DNA of 46,564 bases from Chloroflexota bacterium (GCA_022567135.1 JADFHP010000002.1:1-46564); one strand, 5' to 3'. Positions 10,300-20,049 are shown, counted from the stretch's first letter. Program-made: numbers and translations. The notes: generated from the sequence alone by a model not told the origin.

Positions 10300-10935
10300 C
10301 TAACGCTCAGACGAGATCCCGACGAGCGCGTAGAACAGGTTGTCGAAGCCCGAAGGCTGCTCGTCGAGCGCCTGGGCGCGCCATTGGACGCCGATCACCC
10401 ATCCCGGTCCCGGCACTTCGATGGCCTCCAGCACGCCGTCTTCCAGCGCATATGCGCATGCGAGCGTGCCGGGCGCCTGCAGCGCCCTGGTAACGCCGTG
10501 GGTGTGATCGCCGGAGGCCGTCACCGACCCTGCGCCCCCTATCGTCTCGGCCAGCTTGCTGCCCAGCGCCATGAAGATTCCGTGGCGAACGGGAGATGAT
10601 TCTCCATTGGCAGGGCGGGAGTGGCCGGCAACCGGGACCGGCGAGCCTCCGCCCAGGGCGATGTTCAGGGCCTGCATGCCGGCATCAACGCACAATACCG
10701 GGATGCCGGCGTCGAGCGCGTTCGTCAGGGCCGGGGGCACAGCCTCTCCTGACGCGCCGAACGGGCCGCTTCCGGATACGCATAGCCCGGCCGCGTCCGT
10801 CGGCAGGCTTTCTCCACCGCCTAATACAGCCACGCGGCCACCGGCCGACTCTATTGCGCGAGACGTCGCCAATGTTTGTTCATCGCCAACGGAAAGAAGC
10901 GCGATTAGCGGCTGAGCCTGATTCAGGGGCGTCAC
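10300..10935 (-). CDS. Class I glutamine amidotransferase / peptidase C26-like protein, apparently lacking catalytic residues
   Basis: IPVLCVDAGMQALNIALGGGSPV and EAIEVPGPGWVIGVQWRAQ resemble PVLGICRGMQxLNVALGG and VLGVQWHPE, with C->D, H->R and E->Q. Confidence 0.65.
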   Translation of the reverse strand: MTPLNQAQPLIALLSVGDEQTLATSRAIESAGGRVAVLGGGESLPTDAAGLCVSGSGPFGASGEAVPPALTNALDAGIPVLCVDAGMQALNIALGGGSPVPVAGHSRPANGESSPVRHGIFMALGSKLAETIGGAGSVTASGDHTHGVTRALQAPGTLACAYALEDGVLEAIEVPGPGWVIGVQWRAQALDEQPSGFDNLFYALVGISSER

Positions 10936-10989
10936 GAGCGGATTTGCGTGCGGACTGTTTTCACTGGCCGATTCGGCCGAATTGCGAAC

Positions 10990-11586
10990 TTAGAACGGAA
11001 TGCCCCAGATGGGCCGCCACTCTTCGAGTTCTTTCTCTACGGTGACGTTGGCGCGGCGCATCAAGCGGCTGATCTGCATCTCGCCAGGCCGGTTGCGTTC
11101 TTCTTCGCCTTCGGGAACAAACGGGTAGAAGCGTTGCCTGTCATACCTGTACACCCAGTAGCCGATCGTCCCGGGTGCCCAGTCGTTCTCGTCGGAGTCC
11201 AGGCCGCCGCCGCGGTAGAACTCGAAGACGGCCGCAATCCGAAGCGGGCCTGCATCGTTGTGGACCATCGCGTTGCCCACGGTGTACAGGGAGCTGACCA
11301 GGTCTTCGAAGTTCCCATCGTCCAGCACGACCCAGCTCGTACCGTGATCGTCCGTCTCGATCTGGCCGGCGGTCTTCGTCGCGCCATCTCCCTCGTTGAG
11401 GATGTGGATCAACTCCCGATCAAGTCCCTGGAGAAATTCGTTGTTCTCGTCGGGCCGGTAAAGAAGACCCGCGCGGCGCGACGGCGATATCTCGTGCTCG
11501 CCATGAAGTTGTGTCTCGGCGCGCAGGATGGTCCTCATGACCTCCCAATCGTCCACCGGTCCCGATTTCCTACCAAAGAGACTCAT
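10990..11586 (-). CDS. PspA-associated protein PspAB-like
   Basis: MSLFGRKSG..., FEDLVSSLYTVGNAM, YWVYRYDRQRFYPFVPEGEEERNRPGEMQISRLM, C-terminal ELEEWRPIWGIPF; directly downstream of htpX. Confidence 0.72.
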   Translation of the reverse strand: MSLFGRKSGPVDDWEVMRTILRAETQLHGEHEISPSRRAGLLYRPDENNEFLQGLDRELIHILNEGDGATKTAGQIETDDHGTSWVVLDDGNFEDLVSSLYTVGNAMVHNDAGPLRIAAVFEFYRGGGLDSDENDWAPGTIGYWVYRYDRQRFYPFVPEGEEERNRPGEMQISRLMRRANVTVEKELEEWRPIWGIPF

Positions 11587-11605
11587 CGTTACCTCTGTCT
11601 TGCCA

Positions 11606-12526
11606 TCATCTCAGGAATGTCGGCATCTCGCGCTCCATCGCGCGGAGTCGCGCCACTCTGTCTTCAACGGCCGGGTGTGTGGAGAGCAGCTTGCCCATTC
11701 TGTCGCCGCGTAGCGCCGGAATGATCATAAAGGCGTTTGCTGTGGAGAGCTTCCTCAGGTCATCAGACGGGATCCTGGCGAGTGAGCCGCTGATCTTCTC
11801 TAGAGCCGAAGCGAGGGCACCCGGGTCGCCGGTCAACTCGGCGCCGCCGTGATCTGCGCCGAACTCGCGGTACCTGCTGAGCGACTTCATCAGAATCGAC
11901 CCAATGAAATAGACAAGGATGGTTACCAGGAAGATGCCCATGATTGCGCCTCCCTGGTTGCCTCGGTGCCCGCCGAACATCCCGCCGAACATCATGCGCC
12001 ACATGAACATCTGCATCAAGAAACTGGCCACCGTGACGAAGAAGCTGGCAATCGCCATCATCCGCATGTCCCGATTCGTCACGTGGGCGAGTTCGTGCGC
12101 AAGCACCGCGTTCAGCTCACGGTCGGTCAGCCGCTGCCTGATACCCGTGGTCACCACGACGAGGGCGTGCTGGGGATTGCGCCCGGTTGCAAACGCATTG
12201 GGCACCGGCGAATCGATGATCGCCAGCTTGGGCATCGGCAACCCGGCCGTCTCGGCCAGCCGCTCGACCATCGCATAAAGCTCCGGTTCCTGCTCCCTGG
12301 TCACCTCTCTGGCGCCGGTCGATCTGAGAACCAGCTTTTCAGACATGAAATACTGAATCGCCAGAATGACTCCGGCGATTATCCCGACGAAGATGATGCC
12401 GACTCCTGAAGACCAGAGAATCAGAACGAATGCGGCGTACAGGATGCCCATCAGGAACATCGTCAGGTACATCCGAGACATGAGTCCCTTGTCCCTAGTT
12501 AACTTATGGGGTCCGTATGTTGCCAT
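11606..12526 (-). CDS. htpX: M48 family zinc metalloprotease HtpX
   Basis: PNAFATGRNPQHALVVVTTGI, AVLAHELAHVTNRDMRMM (HExxH), SRYREFGADHGGAELTG. Confidence 0.95.
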   Translation of the reverse strand: MATYGPHKLTRDKGLMSRMYLTMFLMGILYAAFVLILWSSGVGIIFVGIIAGVILAIQYFMSEKLVLRSTGAREVTREQEPELYAMVERLAETAGLPMPKLAIIDSPVPNAFATGRNPQHALVVVTTGIRQRLTDRELNAVLAHELAHVTNRDMRMMAIASFFVTVASFLMQMFMWRMMFGGMFGGHRGNQGGAIMGIFLVTILVYFIGSILMKSLSRYREFGADHGGAELTGDPGALASALEKISGSLARIPSDDLRKLSTANAFMIIPALRGDRMGKLLSTHPAVEDRVARLRAMEREMPTFLR

Positions 12527-12765
12527 CGTTTCCTTCGGAAGAGGGATGCAGACCGGCTACGGCCTCGCAGCCATATTCCTTTATGATGCGGCCGCCCGGC
12601 TGCGAGGCGTCTGCACGAATCAGACGCATCGCGCCTGCCACGATTGTAAGCGAATGGCTCTGGCCGTTCCATGATCCGATACTTGAACGGTACTTGCACG
12701 CTGAACCGATTAGTCCCAGAACCGCTCGTTCAATTAACTGATACGACTGCGAGAGGATACGCGGG

Positions 12766-13752
12766 TTGATTCAACCGCCTGATTTCACGCCGCTCCTGCA
12801 ACAGATCGATCTCGACGAGCAGTTGCTTTCGGAACTGGAAAGCGCCGCTATCGCCGCCGCGGAGCGGGCGGGCGCATACGTGGCCGGTAAATTCGGCGGC
12901 GTTCTCACCGTCGAGGAGAAGGATGACGCAACTCGCAGCCTGGTCTCGGACGCAGACCGCGAGAGCCAGCGCATTATTGCGGAGCTGATCGCGGAACGAT
13001 TCCCAGATCATCAAGTTTTGGGCGAAGAGGATCCGCCGGCAACGGAGCCGCCCGCGCCCGATTTCGTATGGGCGGTCGATCCCATCGACGGCACCACGAA
13101 TTTCGTGAACGCGCTGCCCACGTACGTCGTGTCCATCGCCGCGCTGTACAGGGGGAGCCCGGTCGCGGCCGCCTTGTACTTGCCGTGGCCGAACGAGGCC
13201 GGCCGCGTACTCTTCCACGCCCGTACCGGCGGCGGCGCATGGATGGGTGATGAGCGTATCTATGTCAAGGGCCCGCTTTCGGGTTCCACGCCGCAGCACG
13301 GCCGGGTTACGATGATTCCGATAGGCCTCACCCGTATGTTCACGGTAGGGAGAGAGCTTGGCCGGTCACTGGGCGAGCCGCGGGTCACCGGAAGCCTTTG
13401 CTACGATCTCCTCATGGTGGCTTCGGGGAGGGCCCAGGCGCTGATCGGCAGCCCGGCGGCGGCGTGGGATTACGCCGGCGGGATGCTGATGGTGAAAGAG
13501 GCGGGAGGCAACGTAGTCGTGTCCGACGTAGCCGAGACCGGCGGTTTTCTTCCCACCTGGTCCGCGTTCACAACGTTCGACACGGCCTACGATGAGACGC
13601 CTGCAACCATGAAAAGGCTCAGGGCATGGCGCAGGCCGGTCATCGTCGGGGCACCCGAGATCGTCGGGTTTCTCGCGAGCAACATCCAGCCCGGCAGGCG
13701 CTCTCTCCTCGACCGTATCCGGCGGTCGCTACTCGGCGAGCGGCACGGGTAA
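12766..13752 (+). CDS. Inositol monophosphatase family protein
   Basis: LVSDADRESQRIIAELI, VLGEED, WAVDPIDGTTNFVNALPTYVVSIA, GSLCYDLLMVASGRA, WDYAGGMLMVKEAGG; TTG start. Confidence 0.92.
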   Translation: MIQPPDFTPLLQQIDLDEQLLSELESAAIAAAERAGAYVAGKFGGVLTVEEKDDATRSLVSDADRESQRIIAELIAERFPDHQVLGEEDPPATEPPAPDFVWAVDPIDGTTNFVNALPTYVVSIAALYRGSPVAAALYLPWPNEAGRVLFHARTGGGAWMGDERIYVKGPLSGSTPQHGRVTMIPIGLTRMFTVGRELGRSLGEPRVTGSLCYDLLMVASGRAQALIGSPAAAWDYAGGMLMVKEAGGNVVVSDVAETGGFLPTWSAFTTFDTAYDETPATMKRLRAWRRPVIVGAPEIVGFLASNIQPGRRSLLDRIRRSLLGERHG

Positions 13753-13767
13753 ACGGGCTGAAACGGC

Positions 13768-15366
13768 CTAACCGAACCCGTTCTCTTCCGCGTGGCGGAC
13801 CAGCCAGTACTCCATGCTGTCGGCCAGCGCCAGCCAGCTTGCCTCGAGGACGTTCGGCGATGCGCCCACGGTTTGCCACGTTTCCGTGCCGTCTGAAGTC
13901 TCGATGACCACTCGAACGGTGGCGCTGGTGTCGGTTCCGGCCGATACGACCCTGACCTTGTAGTCGGTCAGGCGCACCACTTCGAGCTTCGGATAGGTCT
14001 GCAGGAGCGCCTTGCGCAGGGCCTGGTCAAGCGCGTTTACCGGACCGTTCCCCTCGGACGCAGTGTGGAGCGTCTCTTCTCCGACGCGGACTTTCACGGT
14101 GGCCTCGGACGTCACCTGTGAGCCGTCGGCGGCCCGGCCGTGGCCGCGATTTTCGACGAGCACCCGGAAATCAACGAGTTCGAACGGCGGCTCGTAGTTG
14201 GGGAGGCTCCGTCGGATCATCAAATCGAACGACGCCGCCGCCCGCTCGTACTGAAACCCCTCGTTTTCTTTCTCTTTGACCAAATTGACTATATTGCGGG
14301 CGTCTTCTTTCGTCAGGTCGTCGCCGAATCCGAGTTCCCGGACCCGTTGCAGCACCGTCCCCCGCCCTGCCAGCTCGGAGACCACGAATCCCTTCGAGTT
14401 TCCGACCAGATTCGGTTTGATGTGCTGGTAGGCCTCTTCGACCTTCTGCACGGCCGCGGAGTGAAGGCCGCCCTTGTGGCTGAAGGCGTTCAGGCCGACG
14501 TATGCCTGGTAGGCGTGGGGCGGCATGTTGACCACCTCGGCGACGAAGTTGGAAAGCTCGGTGAGGCTCGCCAGCTGCTCGTCTGTGATCACGTCCTGGC
14601 CCAGCTTGAGCTTCAGGTTTGCGGCGACGCTTATCAGGTTGGCGTTGCCGGTGCGCTCGCCGTAGCCGTTCACGCAGCCCTGTACCTGTAGGACGCCACC
14701 TTCTACAGCCGCCAGCGCGGACGCCACGGCGGTGTCGGTGTCGTTGTGCGTGTGGATGCCCAGCTTCACGTCCACCGCGGCCTTCACTGCTTCCACGATG
14801 GGTTTGATTTCGCCGGGCATCGTCCCGCCGTTCGTGTCGCACAGAATCACCGTCTCGGCGCCATGTCCGGCCGCTACCCGTACCGCCTGCAGGGCGTAGT
14901 CCGGGTTCTGCTTGTAGCCATCGAAGAAATGCTCGGCGTCGAAGAAGACCGTCCGGCCCGCTGCCTTCACGTACTCGACCGAGTCGGCGATCATCGCCAG
15001 GTTCTCTTCGAGCGAGGTCTCCAGCACGTCCCGGACCTGCATTTCCGAGGCTTTGCCGACAAGCGTCACGACCTGCGCTTCCGAAGCGAGCAAGGCCTTC
15101 AAAGTCGTGTCGTCCTCGGGCCGGACATCGGCGCGCCGGGTGTTCCCGAACGCTGTGATCCTGGCCTGATTCAGGTCCAGCTCGCGGACCCGGCGGAAGA
15201 ACTCATCTTCCTTCGGGTTGGCGCCTGCGTATCCACCTTCGATGTAGTGGAACCCGATCTCATCGAGCCGCTTTGCGATGGCCAGCTTGTCGTCTACTGA
15301 GATGGAGATGCCTTCCATCTGGGCGCCATCCCGCAGCGTCGTGTCGTAAAGCTCTATTCCGGTCAT
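13768..15366 (-). CDS. cimA: (R)-citramalate synthase
   Basis: MTGIELYDTTLRDGAQMEGISISVDDKLAIAKRLDEIGFHYIEGGYAGANPKEDEFF; HTHNDTDTAVASALAAVEGG; C-terminal LeuA-dimer-like domain. Confidence 0.94.
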   Translation of the reverse strand: MTGIELYDTTLRDGAQMEGISISVDDKLAIAKRLDEIGFHYIEGGYAGANPKEDEFFRRVRELDLNQARITAFGNTRRADVRPEDDTTLKALLASEAQVVTLVGKASEMQVRDVLETSLEENLAMIADSVEYVKAAGRTVFFDAEHFFDGYKQNPDYALQAVRVAAGHGAETVILCDTNGGTMPGEIKPIVEAVKAAVDVKLGIHTHNDTDTAVASALAAVEGGVLQVQGCVNGYGERTGNANLISVAANLKLKLGQDVITDEQLASLTELSNFVAEVVNMPPHAYQAYVGLNAFSHKGGLHSAAVQKVEEAYQHIKPNLVGNSKGFVVSELAGRGTVLQRVRELGFGDDLTKEDARNIVNLVKEKENEGFQYERAAASFDLMIRRSLPNYEPPFELVDFRVLVENRGHGRAADGSQVTSEATVKVRVGEETLHTASEGNGPVNALDQALRKALLQTYPKLEVVRLTDYKVRVVSAGTDTSATVRVVIETSDGTETWQTVGASPNVLEASWLALADSMEYWLVRHAEENGFG

Positions 15367-15402
15367 ATTTCGACAACTCCCCGGCGGCCACATCACGGAC
15401 AA

Positions 15403-15430
15403 CAAAAAACCCGTCCTCACAGGGACGGGT
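15403..15430 (-). terminator. T-box-controlled intrinsic terminator before cimA
   Basis: Minus-strand ACCCGTCC-CTGTGA-GGACGGGT followed by a TTTTT tract. Confidence 0.9.
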
Positions 15431-15714
15431 CATTCAACTCCGCGGTACCACCCTGAGTTCTCCCGATGCGGCATCGGGAACGCTCTGCGAGGCACGTGTT
15501 CATGCCTCAGCGGTGATAACGGGCCGCTTACCCGTCCAGGTCTACTGTCCCGGCGGTCCATTAGCGGGCCCCTCGGGAGTTCGGCTGGCGGCTTCGGAGG
15601 GATCTTCACCCGGGTGCTCCGCGCCTGCTCGCACCAGACCAGGCTCGCTCATCGGCATAACCGGGCTACTCGTCTCCGCATCGTGGACTCCGAAGAGGCC
15701 ACATCGCCTGTACA
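15403..15714 (-). ncRNA. T-box leader, predicted isoleucine (AUC) specifier, upstream of cimA
   Basis: Minus-strand AACTCAGGGTGGTACCGCGGAGTT (T-box/antiterminator, core 15441-15453); Stem I base CTTCGGAG/CTCCGAAG; GGGTGAAGATCC specifier side with ATC at 15601-15603; GAGTA element. Confidence 0.9.
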
Positions 15715-15829
15715 GGGAGAATTTTAGCACGGGCGCGCCCTGATAACCCTGAGCAACCCTCAGCAGCCCGCGAGTGCGATACTTCACATCCCACTGATTT
15801 GACCGACCCTTCTCAGTGCCAGGATAAAA

Positions 15830-16753
15830 TTGACACTCCGAATCGGCTCCAACCTCGCAGATCCGCTACAGACGGCGCAGCACGCCCGCCTCTCAGAAGA
15901 CACCGGCTTCGATTTCGTCGGCGCCGGCGAGCACGTCTTCCGGGACAATCGGCCCGGCGCCACGCAGATCGCGCTCTCGGCCCTCGCCACCGCGGCCGGC
16001 GCGACCAGCCGCGTCAGGCTCCTCACCTCGGTTGTGATCGTGCCGCTGCACCATCCGGTAATGCTTGCGAAAGAGGCGACTATCGTCGACGCCGCATCCG
16101 GCGGCCGCCTCACCTTCGGACTCGGTGTCGGAGGCGAGTTCCCGGGCGAATGGGACGCTCTGGATATTCCCACCAGGGAGCGCGGCGCCCGGACCAACGA
16201 GTCGCTCGAGTTGATGAAACGGCTCTGGTCCGAGGAGGACGTAACACATGCGGGCCGCTTCTTCTCGTGCAATGGCATCACCCTCTACCCGTCCTCGCCA
16301 CAGGCGGGAGGTCCGCCACTGTGGGTGGGCGGCCGCGCCGAACCGGGGATGAGGCGCGCGGTGAAGTACGGCGATGGCTGGCTCCCATACCTCTTCCGGC
16401 CGTCGCATTACGCCCGCTCCTTCGAGACGCTCGGCAACATGCTTGAAGAGGCGGGAAGAAGCGCGGACGGCTTCGGATGGGGGCTGCACTTGATGACCGC
16501 CATGGGGGATTCGCGAGAAGAGGCCGTTGCCACGGCCACCGCGGGTCTTGAAGCCGGCTACAACTACGACGGCGACTACTCCGAGCTGGCCGAGCGTTAC
16601 TGCCTTCTGGGCACACCGGATGAGTGCGTCGAGCAGCTCAAGGCGTTCGAGGAGGCGGGGGCGCAGGACATACTCCTGAGCTGGCTCGCTCCGGCCGAGC
16701 GGATCTCAGAGCAGATCGAAGTGGCCGGCCGTGAGGTCCTGCCACGTCTATAG
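15830..16753 (+). CDS. LLM class F420-dependent oxidoreductase
   Basis: TTG start; GFDFVGAGEHVF, TSVVIVPLHHPVMLAKEATIVDAASGGRLTFGLGVGGEFPGEWDAL. Confidence 0.92.
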   Translation: MTLRIGSNLADPLQTAQHARLSEDTGFDFVGAGEHVFRDNRPGATQIALSALATAAGATSRVRLLTSVVIVPLHHPVMLAKEATIVDAASGGRLTFGLGVGGEFPGEWDALDIPTRERGARTNESLELMKRLWSEEDVTHAGRFFSCNGITLYPSSPQAGGPPLWVGGRAEPGMRRAVKYGDGWLPYLFRPSHYARSFETLGNMLEEAGRSADGFGWGLHLMTAMGDSREEAVATATAGLEAGYNYDGDYSELAERYCLLGTPDECVEQLKAFEEAGAQDILLSWLAPAERISEQIEVAGREVLPRL

Positions 16754-16877
16754 CGGATAGCACACCGCCATGAGACATATAGAATCACCACATTGCGGCC
16801 CGGAAAGATGAATCTAGTGCTGCACTTGCGCCGGAGGGAATTTCAGGGCCCTATGGCCAGGAGCTAAGACGCCCCTC

Positions 16878-17414
16878 ATGGAAGACGATCGGCTCGACCT
16901 CGGACTCGTTGACACCGTGGAAGCTACGGATGTTGGCGAGCCCGGCCAGCGGACATTCAAGATCACGGTGGCAAGCCCGCGTGGCGAGGCAGTGATTTGG
17001 ATGGAGAAGGAGCAGATGTTCCAGATCGGCCTGGCGATCAAGCAGTTCATTACCGTGGAAGAGCCGCCCTCATCGCCGACTCCATACGAACCCGAATATC
17101 CTGCGCCGCCTACGCCCGGAAAGTCCGAATTCAAGGCATCGGAGATGCGCATCCGGCATGATCTGCGCTCCGACGTATTCACGGTGGAGGCGACGGATCC
17201 GGACTCCGAGGCCGAGGACGATAACGAAGAGCCGGCCACGACGGTCCAGTTCTCGTTCACCAGGGAAGTGGCAACGGGCCTGTCGGAGGCGGCCCTGGAA
17301 GCCGTCTCGAAGGGCCGGCCGCGTTGCGAGCTTTGCGGCGGGCCGAAAGATCCGGGTGGCCACGTCTGCCCGAAGACGAACGGCCATCACAAGGGCGATT
17401 TCGAGCTGGCCTGA
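16878..17414 (+). CDS. DUF3090 family protein
   Basis: GQRTFKITVASPRGEAVIWMEKEQMFQIGLAIKQF and C-terminal CELCGGPKDPGGHVCPKTNGHHKGD Zn-ribbon-like motif. Confidence 0.88.
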   Translation: MEDDRLDLGLVDTVEATDVGEPGQRTFKITVASPRGEAVIWMEKEQMFQIGLAIKQFITVEEPPSSPTPYEPEYPAPPTPGKSEFKASEMRIRHDLRSDVFTVEATDPDSEAEDDNEEPATTVQFSFTREVATGLSEAALEAVSKGRPRCELCGGPKDPGGHVCPKTNGHHKGDFELA

Positions 17415-17428
17415 GGCCGGCCTGACTT

Positions 17429-18184
17429 ATGACCGATGGGACCGGCGGCAACTCTGCCAGCGAACTATCCCTGGGTGAGACCCTTCAACTGCTGCGAACT
17501 GCGGAAATCGACGGGCTCGGCCTGCACCCCGAGGGCTCGAACTACGTATTCATCGTCAGGCTGCAGCCGGACGGCGGCGGTGAGCCGGTTCTCGCCATAT
17601 ACAAACCAACCGCAGGCGAACGGCCGCTCCGTGACTTCCCGCGCCAGACTCTATATCGCCGCGAAACGGCGGCCTATGAACTGGGCGTCGGACTGCGATG
17701 GCCAAGGATTCCGCCAACGGTCATTCGCGACGGGCCGCACGGCATTGGCAGCGTTCAGCTGTTCATCGACGGCCAGCCGGACGCCAACTACTTCAGCATG
17801 CGGGACGATCACCTGGAGCGGTTCGAAGCGATAGCCCTCTTCGACATCATCACGAACAATGCCGACCGCAAAGGCGGCGCGGTCTTGCTCGACGACGACG
17901 ACCGGCTGTGGGCCATCGACCACGGTCTGACCTTCAATCCGCATGCCCGCCTGCGCACCGTGATGTGGGAGTTCTGCGGGAAGCCGATCTCGGACGCCCT
18001 TATCGACGACCTGAAAGAGCTTGGCCCGGCGCTTGGCGTCGGCGCGCCACTCGGCGCAAGGCTCCGGGAGCTGCTTTCCGACGAGGAGGTCGAACAGCTC
18101 CAGGCCAGGGTGGAGCGGGTGGTCCAGGATCCCGTGTTCCCAATGCTGGACCCGGATAGAAACGTTCCCTGGCCGTTCCTCTGA
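17429..18184 (+). CDS. SCO1664-like (PI3/4-kinase-fold) family protein
   Basis: GSNYVFIVRL...AIYKPTAGERPLRDFPRQTLYRRETAAYELG, FDIITNNADRKGGAVLL, WAIDHGLTFN. Confidence 0.85.
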   Translation: MTDGTGGNSASELSLGETLQLLRTAEIDGLGLHPEGSNYVFIVRLQPDGGGEPVLAIYKPTAGERPLRDFPRQTLYRRETAAYELGVGLRWPRIPPTVIRDGPHGIGSVQLFIDGQPDANYFSMRDDHLERFEAIALFDIITNNADRKGGAVLLDDDDRLWAIDHGLTFNPHARLRTVMWEFCGKPISDALIDDLKELGPALGVGAPLGARLRELLSDEEVEQLQARVERVVQDPVFPMLDPDRNVPWPFL

Positions 18185-18232
18185 TCGCGTCCTCGCGATC
18201 CGGTCCCCGGCGTGATGAGCCAGCCTGACTGA

Positions 18233-18646
18233 TTAGCCGGTTTCGAGAAATACTTCCGTTACCTGCGCGTCTTCGGTAATCCAGAAAGCCCGTACCACCG
18301 GACGTGTCTTTTCGACGAGGGAGATGACGATGTAGTGGTAAGGCACCCAGCCTGTCTCAATGGCCGTCTCTATGTCTGTCTCCGATGGGTAGCCGTGCGT
18401 ATAGGTGTGCGAGTGGTAGATGGCAAGGAGGTCCTGGCCAAGCGCATCGGCGTCTCTCTGGACCTTCTCCACTTCCCGGTAGTCCATGAAGAACCGGGTC
18501 AGCTTGTCGTCGTGGACGTTATCCATGCGGCGGGTTTCCGTCGCAACGCCGTCCTTGCCGAAAAGGAATCCGCAGCACTCGTTCGGATCCGATTCGAGCG
18601 CGTGAGTGAGGAGTTCGGATATGAGCAGCTTGTTTACGTGCAACAC
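18233..18646 (-). CDS. Mov34/MPN/PAD-1 (JAMM, M67) family metallopeptidase
   Basis: NECCGFLFG and YHSHTYTHGYPSETD (HxH-x(n)-S-x2-D JAMM signature). Confidence 0.88.
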   Translation of the reverse strand: MLHVNKLLISELLTHALESDPNECCGFLFGKDGVATETRRMDNVHDDKLTRFFMDYREVEKVQRDADALGQDLLAIYHSHTYTHGYPSETDIETAIETGWVPYHYIVISLVEKTRPVVRAFWITEDAQVTEVFLETG

Positions 18647-18894
18647 TTGTTCGCGAATTTCTCCCTCAGCACCGGCCGCCGGTTCTGGCTCCGCGGCATG
18701 TTCGTGACTCCCTCGATTATAAATATCCTGACCTGGCTACAGCAGCGCGTCCCGAAACCGGTTGTTTCCGCAACGGCTTTATCGGGGATAAGATGCGCGG
18801 ACTCAATTTCGTCTATAGCTCCCGGTTCGTTTGATGTGGTCCGCGGTGCGGGCGATTCATCCACCTCACCTGATCGGCAGAGACGGAGAACCCC

Positions 18895-20049
18895 ATGAAG
18901 ATCACCGGCGTTACCCCGCATCTCCTTCACCCCGGCGTTGGAAAAAACCTTCTATTCGTGAAGATCGAGACCGATGAGGGCATTCACGGCTGGGGTGAAA
19001 GCTATACGCAGTCAGATCGCGATATGACCGTCGTGGCGCATATCGAGCAGCTCACCCGCTACCTGATCGGCCGCGATCCAATGCACATACGCCACTTCAT
19101 GCGCTGGGCGTACGAGGATTTCGCGACCAAGCGCAGCGCCATGGACTTCTGGTGCGCCGTAAGCGGCATCGAGATCGCGCTCTGGGACATTGCCGGAAAG
19201 GCGATGGATCAGCCGGTATACAACCTGCTTGGCGGGCCGGTCCGGCCACGCATTCGCGTCTACGCGAACGGCTGGAGCGGTGGCTCAACGCCCGATGAGT
19301 ATGCGAAGGCGGCCGTGTCGATCGTCGACCGCGGCTTCACGGCAATGAAGTTCGACCCCTTCCCCGGTCCCTGGCGGCCATACGTCGATCACGCGGAGCT
19401 TGAGCAGGCCGCGGCGGTCGTCAACGCCATAAGGGAAGCCGTTGGGCCGCATATCGAGCTGCTGGTTGAGGTCCACCGCCGTCTGGCGCCAATGAACGCT
19501 ATCCGGGTGGGCAAGATGATGGAGGCGGCGCGGCCGTACTGGTTCGAGGAGCCGGTCCCGGCGCACAACCTGGCGGGCATGCGCGAGGTCCGTGACGCCG
19601 TCAACATCCCCATCGTCACGGGCGAGGCGCTATACGGAAAGGAAGAGTTCCGGCAGGTCTGTGTGGAGCGTGCGGCAGACATCCTGAACCCGGACATCTG
19701 CAACTGCGGCGGAATACTCGAGCTGACTCAGATCGCCTCGATGGCCGAGCCGTTCCAGATCGCCGTCTCCCCCCACGGATGGAACAGCACATCGGTAGGT
19801 GCCGCCGCGGCGATTCAGGCTTCGGCGGTGATGCCCAACTTCCTGATCTACGAGTACATGGTTCACGTCGAGGCTTTCTCGCAGGACATCTCGAAAAACC
19901 CGATCCGGCCGGACGGCGGGTACATCGAACTGCCGACCGAACCGGGCATCGGCATCGACTTGGACGAGTCGAAGTTCGAGAAGTACCCGTACAAGCAATT
20001 CCCGGCCCGCGATATCCGAACGGTTGAAGACGAGCGCCAGTATCAATGA
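18895..20049 (+). CDS. Mandelate racemase / muconate lactonizing enzyme family protein (enolase superfamily)
   Basis: GIHGWGESYTQ, SGIEIALWDIAGKAMDQPVYNLLGG, GFTAMKFDPF, WFEEPVPAHNLAGMREV, ISPHGWNS-like AVSPHGWN. Confidence 0.92.
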   Translation: MKITGVTPHLLHPGVGKNLLFVKIETDEGIHGWGESYTQSDRDMTVVAHIEQLTRYLIGRDPMHIRHFMRWAYEDFATKRSAMDFWCAVSGIEIALWDIAGKAMDQPVYNLLGGPVRPRIRVYANGWSGGSTPDEYAKAAVSIVDRGFTAMKFDPFPGPWRPYVDHAELEQAAAVVNAIREAVGPHIELLVEVHRRLAPMNAIRVGKMMEAARPYWFEEPVPAHNLAGMREVRDAVNIPIVTGEALYGKEEFRQVCVERAADILNPDICNCGGILELTQIASMAEPFQIAVSPHGWNSTSVGAAAAIQASAVMPNFLIYEYMVHVEAFSQDISKNPIRPDGGYIELPTEPGIGIDLDESKFEKYPYKQFPARDIRTVEDERQYQ

